Shown: positions 43,639 to 51,361 of the stretch, piece by piece
Position numbering within the stretch: the first letter of the stretch is position 1
Layout of the letters: each line of letters starts with the position of its first letter
Assembly: GCA_009746045.1 (NCBI GenBank)
Contig: RPFO01000629.1
Location: 842,801-895,673 of the forward strand
Direction of reading: 5' to 3'
Length of the DNA stretch: 52,873 nucleotides
Origin: Mesostigma viride
Lineage: Eukaryota; Streptophyta; Mesostigmatophyceae; Mesostigmatales; Mesostigmataceae
Made by a program: the position numbers and the translations under genes
Notes under the pieces: model-generated
What the model was told of the DNA's origin: nothing
Databases searched by the model: none
What the model saw: the letters and a program-made list of their open reading frames with translations, nothing else

Positions 43639-43680
43639 GTAATGAATAAGACTCTTTGCATGCAAATCCAACACTCATGC
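43639..43680 (+). terminator. 3'-end motif of gene C (TGTAA), shared with gene D
   Basis: TGTAATGAATAAGACTC followed by TTGCATGCAAATCCAACAC. The complement of 38,956-38,998, downstream of left-arm D, reads TTGTAATAAATAAGACTC and TTGCATGCAAATCCAACAC. TGTAA is the usual polyadenylation signal of green algae. Confidence 0.6.
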
Positions 43681-43706
43681 ACTAGGCGTAGGACTTGACT
43701 TGTTTG

Positions 43707-44301
43707 CGAAAAGTTCGGGCTATGCGGATAGCCCGAACTTTTGGGGATAGCCCGAACTTTTCGAAACCTTGCTAGAGGAAAGTAAAAGTTTCCAGTGGGG
43801 ATCCCAGCCATTTGAAAAGTTCGGGCTATGGTTCGGGCTATCGTTTATAGCCCGAACCGGACCCTTTTGCCCCTTGGACGGTGGTGTCATGCATTGTACA
43901 TGGGGTAGGGACTTGGTTATTTGGACAGTGTGCAGTGTATGTGTGTGTTTCTTCCTTAGATTGCTAACACATAAAATATAGGGGTATTTCCTGTATATAC
44001 AGATAGGATCGCTAACACATAAAATATAGGGTATTAGCTATGATTATATAGATGACAATTGCTAACACATAAAATTTTATGTGTTGGGAAACAGAGTGAA
44101 AGAGTAGCATCACCCATAGCATCACACCGCCAGAGGGAAAAAGGGGCGGTTCGGGCTATAAATCGATAGCCCGAACCATAGCCCGAACTTTTCAAAATGG
44201 CTGGGATCCCCACTGGAAACTTTTACTTTTCCCTAGCAAGGTTTCGAAAAGTTCGGGCTATCCCCAAAAGTTCGGGCTATCCGCATAGCACGAACTTTTC
44301 G
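43707..44301. repeat. Foldback sequence of TTCGGGCTAT words, left arm
   Basis: About 595 bp whose outer 170-bp parts are inverted copies of each other. Each part contains several inverted TTCGGGCTAT/ATAGCCCGAA words (CGAAAAGTTCGGGCTAT ends) and AAACTTTTACTTT / AAAGTAAAAGTTT. The middle holds three to four GCTAACACATAAAATAT units. It lies between C and A, immediately upstream of the A promoter. Confidence 0.85.
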
Positions 44302-44547
44302 TGGGAGCCTATGGATGGGCACGTGGCATGGTATCCCACGAATTGCTAGCGGCGCCGGCGCGCGCGCTCCGACGATATCGTGGGACGCCGCGCGCGCGAC
44401 GCTTGCACGGCACTATCGTGGGACGCCGTGGCCGAGAGGGTATAAAAGCGGAGTCACGGGCGTTTGGGGGTAGGTCTCGCCTCCGACACTGCCAGGCACA
44501 CAGTCATCCACACGCAGACAGCCATCCTTACAGCTGTAAAATACACA
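44302..44547 (+). promoter_or_regulatory. Promoter of gene A, left arm
   Basis: TATA box TATAAAAG at 44,441-44,448, about 100 bp before the start codon. Upstream are GGCACGTGGCATG and two ATCGTGGGACGCCG words. This segment differs strongly from the right arm (47,535-47,637) although the coding regions are almost identical. Confidence 0.7.
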
Positions 44548-45219
44548 ATGGCCCATGCTGGTGCTACTTTCGAGGATCTGCCAAGCGAAATTTTGTTTGT
44601 TTTGGCAGAGCTCAGCTGGCCCTACTTGCGTGGTGTGAACAAGGCCTCTCACAAGGAATGGGAGGCCGTGCTGGCGATAATGGAGGCAAAGGTTCGCGCT
44701 GTGCGCAATTTGATTGACGAGGAACTGGAGTTCCGCGATGCCAACCCCTATTGGTGGTTCGTCGATATAAAGAAGGTGACACCCCGCCGCCTGTATGAGA
44801 TGACGCCTGATCAGCTGAGGGCCATTTATGACAAGGTGTCTGTGCCCCGCTTGCGTGAGGCGGAGGGGTACTTGTACACTACCCGCGCTGATCGTTTGGA
44901 GCAGATGGATCACGCGTACACTGATTTTGTGGAGGTGCTCAACCGAACTGTCAAGGTCCCCGTTGGCCCCCACACTAAGGCGGCGAGGGACGCCTATTTT
45001 GCGTCCATTCCTGATGTGGATCGCGAGAATGTGATGGAGCGTCGCGTTGATGAGTTGGTCACTGTTCTGTGCGCGGGATTGGTGGCTGACGACACGGAGG
45101 CCAACGGGGGCGTGCCAACGGGTTTGGCCGACCTTCTCAGCGACATTTTCGATGAGTACAAGCACCGGATGATCGGTCGTATCTTCACCCATCCATCGTA
45201 TAACCGGGTGATGCCTTAA
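44548..45219 (+). CDS. Gene A, left arm: F-box-like protein, intact (223 aa)
   Basis: ATG 44,548 is chosen because it is the first after the TATA box and aligns with the start of paralogue B (MAHAGATFEDLPSEILFVLA vs MAAATFNSLPAEIVHEIVEL). Residues about 7-45 have the F-box pattern LPxEI followed by a hydrophobic helix, a Trp and GVNKASHKEW. F-boxes link substrates to SCF ubiquitin ligases, but the match is short and unverified. The rest is mostly helical and charged (MTPDQLRAIYDKV, IPDVDRENVMERRVDEL) with no known domain. It ends RIFTHPSYNRVMP. The gene is transcribed toward the palindrome centre, 90 codons per strand side apart from nothing but regulatory repeats. The right-arm copy has one frameshift. 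Confidence 0.75.
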   Translation: MAHAGATFEDLPSEILFVLAELSWPYLRGVNKASHKEWEAVLAIMEAKVRAVRNLIDEELEFRDANPYWWFVDIKKVTPRRLYEMTPDQLRAIYDKVSVPRLREAEGYLYTTRADRLEQMDHAYTDFVEVLNRTVKVPVGPHTKAARDAYFASIPDVDRENVMERRVDELVTVLCAGLVADDTEANGGVPTGLADLLSDIFDEYKHRMIGRIFTHPSYNRVMP

Positions 45220-45240
45220 ACAGGCAAATAGGGATCAACT

Positions 45241-45268
45241 GATATAGCCTATTGGAAAAGGCTATATC
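45241..45268 (+). terminator. Hairpin after gene A, left arm
   Basis: GATATAGCC / GGCTATATC with a 10-base loop, 21 bases after the stop codon. A mirrored copy lies at about 46,671-46,698. It may act in 3'-end formation; function inferred. Confidence 0.45.
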
Positions 45269-45466
45269 CCATGGACTGTCTTATATAACTTTTGATAAGA
45301 CCCGATTCCTATTGAAATTTGTCTCACAATGAGTCCCACAATGAGCCCCACTTAAAAAAAAATCTAAACCGCATACTATAAATAGCTAATGGAGCTATAG
45401 GGGTACCAGATTCCCACGAACAATAGGGATTTCCCGCCACCCGCGCCTGTCACGTGATTTGTCTGC

Positions 45467-45899
45467 CACGTGGCATGACCCGATTGGTCAGCCCAGTCTC
45501 GTGGGATTCCAGATTCACATGGTGCCACGTGGCAGCCACCCACTCGACAGGGTGTCCCATGGGACTCCAGGGACCCCCATGGGTGCCACGTGGCAGGATC
45601 CCATTGGACAGGGTGTATCATGGGACGCCAGGGTCCCGTGGGTGCCACGTGGCGGGTTCCGATTGGACAGGGAGTACCATGGGAGTACAGGGTCCCACGG
45701 AGATTCGGGGTCCCCGGTGCCACGTGGCGGTTACTGATTGGACAGGGAGTCCCATGGGTGCCACGTGGCAGCGTCCCATTGGACAGGGAGGTCCCATGGG
45801 TGGCCAGGGTCCCAGGGGTCCCGGTGCCACGTGGCAGTCGCTGATTGGCCAGATAGTCCCATGGGAATCTCAGGGTGCCACGTGGCAGCCTCCCATTGG
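45467..45899. promoter_or_regulatory. Array of eight G-box/CCAAT modules, left arm
   Basis: CACGTG starts at 45,467, 45,526, 45,587, 45,646, 45,721, 45,762, 45,828 and 45,879. Seven of the eight are followed after exactly 10 bases by ATTGG (the second reads ACTCG). On the other strand this is CCAAT-N9-CCACG, the consensus of the ER stress response element bound by NF-Y together with a bZIP factor. CCATGGG words lie between modules. The spacing between modules varies from 41 to 75 bp, so the module, not the period, is conserved. Confidence 0.9.
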
Positions 45900-45924
45900 C
45901 GGCTACTACGCCAGGGTCCCTGGC

Positions 45925-46014
45925 AGGGTCCCACGATATATTTATCCCAACAATTGACGGGTTAGAGGCGCCTCTAACCCGTCAATTGTTGGGATAAATA
46001 TATCGTGGGACCCT
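45925..46014. promoter_or_regulatory. Palindrome centre with facing TATA-like boxes
   Basis: TCCCACGATATATTTATCCC on the left and its complement on the right face each other across about 45 bases that include CAATTGACGGGTTAGAGGC. A promoter driven by either array would fire across the centre into the other arm. Confidence 0.5.
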
Positions 46015-46039
46015 GCCAGGGACCCTGGCGTAGTAGCCG

Positions 46040-46472
46040 CCAATGGGAGGCTGCCACGTGGCACCCTGAGATTCCCATGGGACTATCTGGCCAATCAGCG
46101 ACTGCCACGTGGCACCGGGACCCCTGGGACCCTGGCCACCCATGGGACCTCCCTGTCCAATGGGACGCTGCCACGTGGCACCCATGGGACTCCCTGTCCA
46201 ATCAGTAACCGCCACGTGGCACCGGGGACCCCGAATCTCCGTGGGACCCTGTACTCCCATGGTACTCCCTGTCCAATCGGAACCCGCCACGTGGCACCCA
46301 CGGGACCCTGGCGTCCCATGATACACCCTGTCCAATGGGATCCTGCCACGTGGCACCCATGGGGGTCCCTGGAGTCCCATGGGACACCCTGTCGAGTGGG
46401 TGGCTGCCACGTGGCACCATGTGAATCTGGAATCCCACGAGACTGGGCTGACCAATCGGGTCATGCCACGTG
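46040..46472. promoter_or_regulatory. Array of eight G-box/CCAAT modules, right arm
   Basis: Mirror image of 45,467-45,899; e.g. the first G-box core is at 46,055-46,060 with CCAAT 9 bases before CCACG. No differences from the left array were noticed. Confidence 0.9.
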
Positions 46473-46719
46473 GCAGACAAATCACGTGACAGGCGCGGGT
46501 GGCGGGAAATCCCTATTGTTCGTGGGAATCTGGTACCCCTATAGCTCCATTAGCTATTTATAGTATGCGGTTTAGATTTTTTTTTAAGTGGGGCTCATTG
46601 TGGGACTCATTGTGAGACAAATTTCAATAGGAATCGGGTCTTATCAAAAGTTATATAAGACAGTCCATGGGATATAGCCTTTTCCAATAGGCTATATCAG
46701 TTGATCCCTATTTGCCTGT

Positions 46720-47390
46720 TTAAGGCATCACCCGGTTATACGATGGATGGGTGAAGATACGACCGATCATCCGGTGCTTGTACTCATCGAAAATGTCGCT
46801 GAGAAGGTCGGCCAAACCCGTTGGCACGCCCCCGTTGGCCTCCGTGTCGTCAGCCACCAATCCCGCGCACAGAACAGTGACCAACTCATCAACGCGACGC
46901 TCCATCACATTCTCGCGATCCACATCAGGAATGGACGCAAAATAGGCGTCCCTCGCCGCCTTAGTGTGGGGGCCAACGGGGACCTTGACAGTTCGGTTGA
47001 GCACCTCCACAAAATCAGTGTACGCGTGATCCATCTGCTCCAAACGATCAGCGCGGGTAGTGTACAAGTACCCTCCGCCTCACGCAAGCGGGGCACAGAC
47101 ACCTTGTCATAAATGGCCCTCAGCTGATCAGGCGTCATCTCATACAGGCGGCGGGGTGTCACCTTCTTTATATCGACGAACCACCAATAGGGGTTGGCAT
47201 CGCGGAACTCCAGTTCCTCGTCAATCAAATTGCGCACAGCGCGAACCTTTGCCTCCATTATCGCCAGCACGGCCTCCCATTCCTTGTGAGAGGCCTTGTT
47301 CACACCACGCAAGTAGGGCCAGCTGAGCTCTGCCAAAACAAACAAAATTTCGCTTGGCAGATCCTCGAAAGTAGCACCAGCATGGGCCAT
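46720..47390 (-). pseudogene. Gene A, right arm (one frameshift)
   Basis: Minus strand, ATG 47,390. Identical in reading to the left copy up to about residue 110. One G is missing at about 47,069 (GAGGGTAC instead of GAGGGGTAC), shifting the frame; the second half is open again in another frame to 46,720. It is a single homopolymer difference, so it may be a sequencing error. Confidence 0.8.
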
Positions 47391-47638
47391 TGTGTATTTT
47401 ACAGCTGTAAGGATGGCTGTCTGCGTGTGGATGACTGTGTGCCTGGCAGTGTCGGAGGCGAGACCTACCCCCAAACGCCCGTGACTCCGCTTTTATACCC
47501 TCTCGGCCACGGCGTCCCACGATAGTGCCGTGCAAGCGTCGCGCCGGGAATATTCCCACGGATATTCGGGAGCGCGCGCCGGCGCGGCGGCAATATCTCG
47601 TGGGATACCGTGCCACGTGGCCCAGCCATAGGCTCCCA
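47391..47638 (-). promoter_or_regulatory. Promoter of gene A, right arm
   Basis: TATAAAAG at 47,497-47,490 (minus). Upstream it has GGGAATATTCCC and GATATTGCCGCC where the left arm has other words, while GTGCCACGTGGCC keeps the G-box. Confidence 0.7.
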
Positions 47639-48229
47639 CGAAAAGTTCGTGCTATGTGGATAGCCCGAACTTTTGGGGATAGCCCGAACTTTTGAAACCT
47701 TGCTAGGGAAAAGTAAAAGTTTCCAGTGGGGATCCCAGCCATTTTGAAAAGTTCGGGCTATGGTTCGGGCTATCGATTTATAGCCCGAACCTCCCTTTTT
47801 CCCTCTGGACGGTGTGTTGCTATGGGTGATGTACTCTTTCTTTTACTCTGTTTCCCAACACATAAAATTTTATGTGTTAGCAATTGCCATCTATAATATC
47901 ATAGGTAATACCCTATATTTTATGTGTTAGCAATCCTATCTGTATATACAGGAAATACCCCTATATTTTATGTGTTAGCAATCTAAGGAAGAAACACACA
48001 CATACACTGCACACTGTCCAAATAACCAAGTCCCTACATGTACAATGCATGACACCACCGCCAAGGGGAAAAGGGTCCGGTTCGGGCTATAAACTGATAG
48101 CCCGAACCATAGCCCGAACTTTTCAAATGGCTGGGATCCTCACTGGAAACTTTTACTTTTCTAGCAAGGTTTCCAAAAGTTCGGGCTATCCCCAAAAGTT
48201 CGGGCTATCCGCATAGCCCGAACTTTTCG
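47639..48229. repeat. Foldback sequence of TTCGGGCTAT words, right arm
   Basis: Mirror of 43,707-44,301, with small indels and an ATCGATTTATAG / ATCAGTTTATAG difference inside. Confidence 0.85.
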
Positions 48230-48375
48230 CAAACAAGTCAAGTCCTACGCCTAGTGCATGAGTGTTGGATTTGCATGCAAAGAGTCTTATTCATTACAAA
48301 ATAGAATACCACAAGTCCCTATCAACAGTAGCCTCCATAGGCTTGCATGGGCCAATCAAGTGCCCAGATGACACC

Positions 48376-49558
48376 CTACGCGAAGAAATAGGGCTTGTTG
48401 GACCCCACAACATCGTACAGAAGGAAGCCCCGGCCTCTGCATTACGCTTGAGACGGTTGTTGGGGCGGCTAAAGCCCGGGAAAGCGACAGCCTCAGAAAC
48501 GAGGCTGCAGAACTTGGCGCACTCGTAGCAGACCAAGTCAACGTCTAAAGAACGAGGCCTTGGAGCCACATACAGGTTCTGCACGTTGATGTCGATGCGC
48601 TTCATGCACTTCTGGCACTGCCTGCGAGGCCAGTAAAACTTGTCACTGGAGGGGCCGTCGTGCGTGTTTCCTGGGCGCGCTCTGCCATCTTGTGGAGTTC
48701 CTCGTTGTACTGGAACACCTCATCGATATGGCCCTTGTACTCCCAATACTGCATGCCGCGAGACATGGCCTTGCTGATGACCACGTTGTTGTCGACATAC
48801 TGGGCCAGGAACTCGTTGCGGCAGATCCCACAAACGACGTCGCCAACCACGAGCTTGGCAACACGGAAATGGGAAGTGGTCTCCAGCATCTGAGGGGTGA
48901 CCTCCTTCACCACTTCGTGCGCGTGGAGAGCAGGATTCTTGCACACAGCGCACATGCACTTGGACAGAGGGTAGCCGGTGGGAGGAGGCGGGAGACGCTT
49001 GGGCTCATATTCGTACTTGTAAATCTGCAAGCCCGTGTCAAAATTCTTGACAGTCTCCTGCACCTGCTCCGTGGGAGGAGAGGGACCTAGTGCATCCACC
49101 TTGTCGCTCAGTTCATCCAGAGCGCACCCCCGGCACTGCATCTCCCCGTTCTCCTTCTTGCACACTGCCCTCTCCGGCACCTTTTTGCAGGTGACGCAAT
49201 GCACCAGAGGAAACTTGGAATCGCCACTACCATTTGGCCACACATGGCCTGCTGGAGGCCAAATGTCAGAGTCCTTAAACCGAGGGGCGAATAGCCCAGG
49301 GAGAGGAGCAGGCACGTACACAGGCAGGCACTGGCGCAGCAGGCACTGGCACTGGCACAATCACAGGCACTGGCGCTGGCACAGGCGCAGGCACTGGCAC
49401 AAGCGCAGGAGCTATGGCGGAACAACCAGTCCTAGTTCTTGTGCAGCGAGGATATGGCAATCCATAGCATCTGGGAGAACCAAGCCCATGCAAGGCCCTA
49501 GTCGTGCCCTAGTCTGAGGCCCGAACAATGGCCCAGCTGCTGCATCAACGGGAAACAT
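48376..49558 (-). pseudogene. Gene C, right arm (frame breaks at other sites)
   Basis: Minus strand, ATG 49,558. It keeps the frame across the left-arm break (RLPPPPTGYPLSKCMCAVC) and is open from about 49,360 to 48,602. It breaks near 49,330 (CAGGCAGGCAC where the left has a longer CTGAGCCTGTG-type stretch), near 48,660 (CAGGAAACACG versus CATGACAACACG) and near 48,435. Two of these are true substitutions with indels, not only homopolymer changes. Confidence 0.7.
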
Positions 49559-50028
49559 GGCGGTCTGCTGTTGTTTTCTGCGCTGGCTATGGCTGTTCTG
49601 TGGTGTGATGGTGCATTTGGTAGGCCTGCACGACCTTTGTACCTGTGGAAACTGGCCCTCCCACGAGATCTTCATCGGACGGCTGGGATCGATCCTCTAG
49701 AAGGTTCCATGGCGCGGCGCGGCGCGGCGCGGTAGTGACGTGGCGGAATGCCGTGCCACGGTACTCGGACCAGTATCCATGATACTGGTCCGGCCGTACC
49801 GGCGCCGCGCCGTATCCGGATACGCCGTACTATCATGGGAGATCTGAATTGCCGTGGACCGTCCGATCTCCGCCACGTGGCAGCGTCCCGTGGGAGATCG
49901 TCGGTCCACGGAATATTCCGCGAAGATGCCGTGGGGCGGGGTACAAAGGTCCGACACCACGTCAAAGTGGGCACTTCTCGCCTGCTCCAGCATCCCAACA
50001 GCACTAGCACCACTACCACAAAGAAGAC
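49559..50028. promoter_or_regulatory. Divergent B/C promoter, right arm
   Basis: Mirror of 41,909-42,374 with the same palindromes: GGAATATTCCGCGAAG, CGTATCCGGATACG, GGACCAGTATCCATGATACT and a CCACGTGGCAG G-box. GGCGCGGCGC is expanded by one unit here. Confidence 0.6.
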
Positions 50029-50661
50029 ATGGCCGCTGCCACTTTTAACAGCCTGCCAGCTGAGATTGTGCACGAAATCGTGGAGTTGGCATGGCCCCAC
50101 GGGTGTGGTGTCAGCAAGCAGCTGCAAGTGCCGTGGGACGCTGTCAAAGCTAAGACAGAGCAGCGAATGAAGCAGCTGCTGGATGCTATTGCCAATGAGC
50201 TTGAGGGGCGCTTCCTCTCTAAGCGCAGGCAGCCAGGGCCGTTTTGCCACTATACAGGATGGGCCCTGCGCAACTTTGCCATCGCCATCGCTCAAGGCGG
50301 TGTGCAGTCCCTTTCCACTTTTGAGAAGAGGATGGACGCCTGCAAGTATGGCGATAGGCGTATGGAGGTGGCAACTCTGGCCATCGACCTAGAGGTTAAG
50401 CTGTCTGACCGCGTTTGCGCGATTCCCCGCCTGTGGGATGTGATGAAGGAGTATGTTGAATCCATTCCTCAGGTGGATAAGGATAAGACCGCAGAGGAGC
50501 ATTGCCGTGTGCTCGTGGACCTCGTGAAGGCCGAGTACGCCTATCTGCCTGTCAACTTTTCCCCCGCTGTCTGCGAGAGGGAACTGAGGGTCATGAATGC
50601 CACCTGCGACAAGATGTACGACAAGTTCTGTCGCCGCCTGGCCCTGGAGGGGGTTCACTAA
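50029..50661 (+). CDS. Gene B, right arm: F-box-like protein, intact (210 aa)
   Basis: ATG 50,029 to TAA 50,659-50,661. It is a paralogue of A: TFNSLPAEIVHEIVELAWP against TFEDLPSEILFVLAELSWP, then GV-K, W-AV, and later ESIPQVDKDKTAEEHCRVLV against ASIPDVDRENVMERRVDELV. Residues about 4-42 fit an F-box-like start; the remainder has no recognised domain (RPVCERELRVMNATC-like helical stretch near the end). Outside these blocks A and B are very diverged, which points to an old duplication. It is transcribed away from the centre, divergently from C and in line with D. The left copy is frameshifted. Confidence 0.75.
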   Translation: MAAATFNSLPAEIVHEIVELAWPHGCGVSKQLQVPWDAVKAKTEQRMKQLLDAIANELEGRFLSKRRQPGPFCHYTGWALRNFAIAIAQGGVQSLSTFEKRMDACKYGDRRMEVATLAIDLEVKLSDRVCAIPRLWDVMKEYVESIPQVDKDKTAEEHCRVLVDLVKAEYAYLPVNFSPAVCERELRVMNATCDKMYDKFCRRLALEGVH

Positions 50662-51361
50662 CTAAGTGCCCCTTTGGAATAGACAAAGTCCCCTATGGGC
50701 ATTAAGCCTTATTATGATTCTAATGGAAATCCATGACTTTGTCTCTATCTCATGGCGTCTCATAGTACAATTGCACTAGGATTCGTAGTACAGAGAGTAT
50801 ATTCGAAGTAGAAATGCAGCGGGTGATACTACAGGTAGTACAGATTACTACAAACACGTAACTGCACGTACATTGTAAGATTTCCCGCTAGATTCCGTCC
50901 AATTGTCATGCCAGACTGCCGCGTGGCAGTCTGAACGGTCTGACATGACAGTCCGTACAACGCCGTATCCGTCAGCTGCCGGTTCGGACGGCCTGCCATG
51001 TCAGTACGTGCCACGTCAGTTCTGACAGCGCCACGTCAGTCCGCGCCGCGCCGGTTCCGCCGCGTGTCGGTTACGAAGATCTGCCACGACAGTCAGCGCA
51101 CTGTCCCGTCTGACACCTGTCCGATCTGTCAGTCTGCCATGACAGTCCGTATCCCTGTCACGTAACTGCCGACGCGGCGCGACAGTTTCCTTCTAGCGAC
51201 CGTCCACGGCATATTCGTGGGAATATTCCCGGAATGCCGGGAATATGCCGTTCGTCCTCCTCCCCACGAGGCCAAAAGCCCAAACACGACCAAAAATGCA
51301 GCCAAACCTCACGAACCACTCAGAACAGCAGCAGGATACCACTATCAGCAGCTAGCCAGCT
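50662..51361. promoter_or_regulatory. 3' flank of B and promoter of D, right arm
   Basis: Contains ATTGTAAGA (50,873-50,881), a possible polyadenylation signal for B, then the palindromic block near D: CACGGCATATTCGTGG, GGGAATATTCCCGG, GGCAGTCTG/CAGACTGCC. GTGCCACGTCAGTT and CGCCACGTCAGTC replace sequence found in the left arm (51,005-51,045). Confidence 0.55.

Noticed and set aside
45454-46485. Mirrored 167-codon ORFs over the G-box/CCAAT arrays
   Set aside because: They arise from repeated CCACGTGG and CCATGGG words; composition is not protein-like and identical frames on both arms follow from the palindrome.
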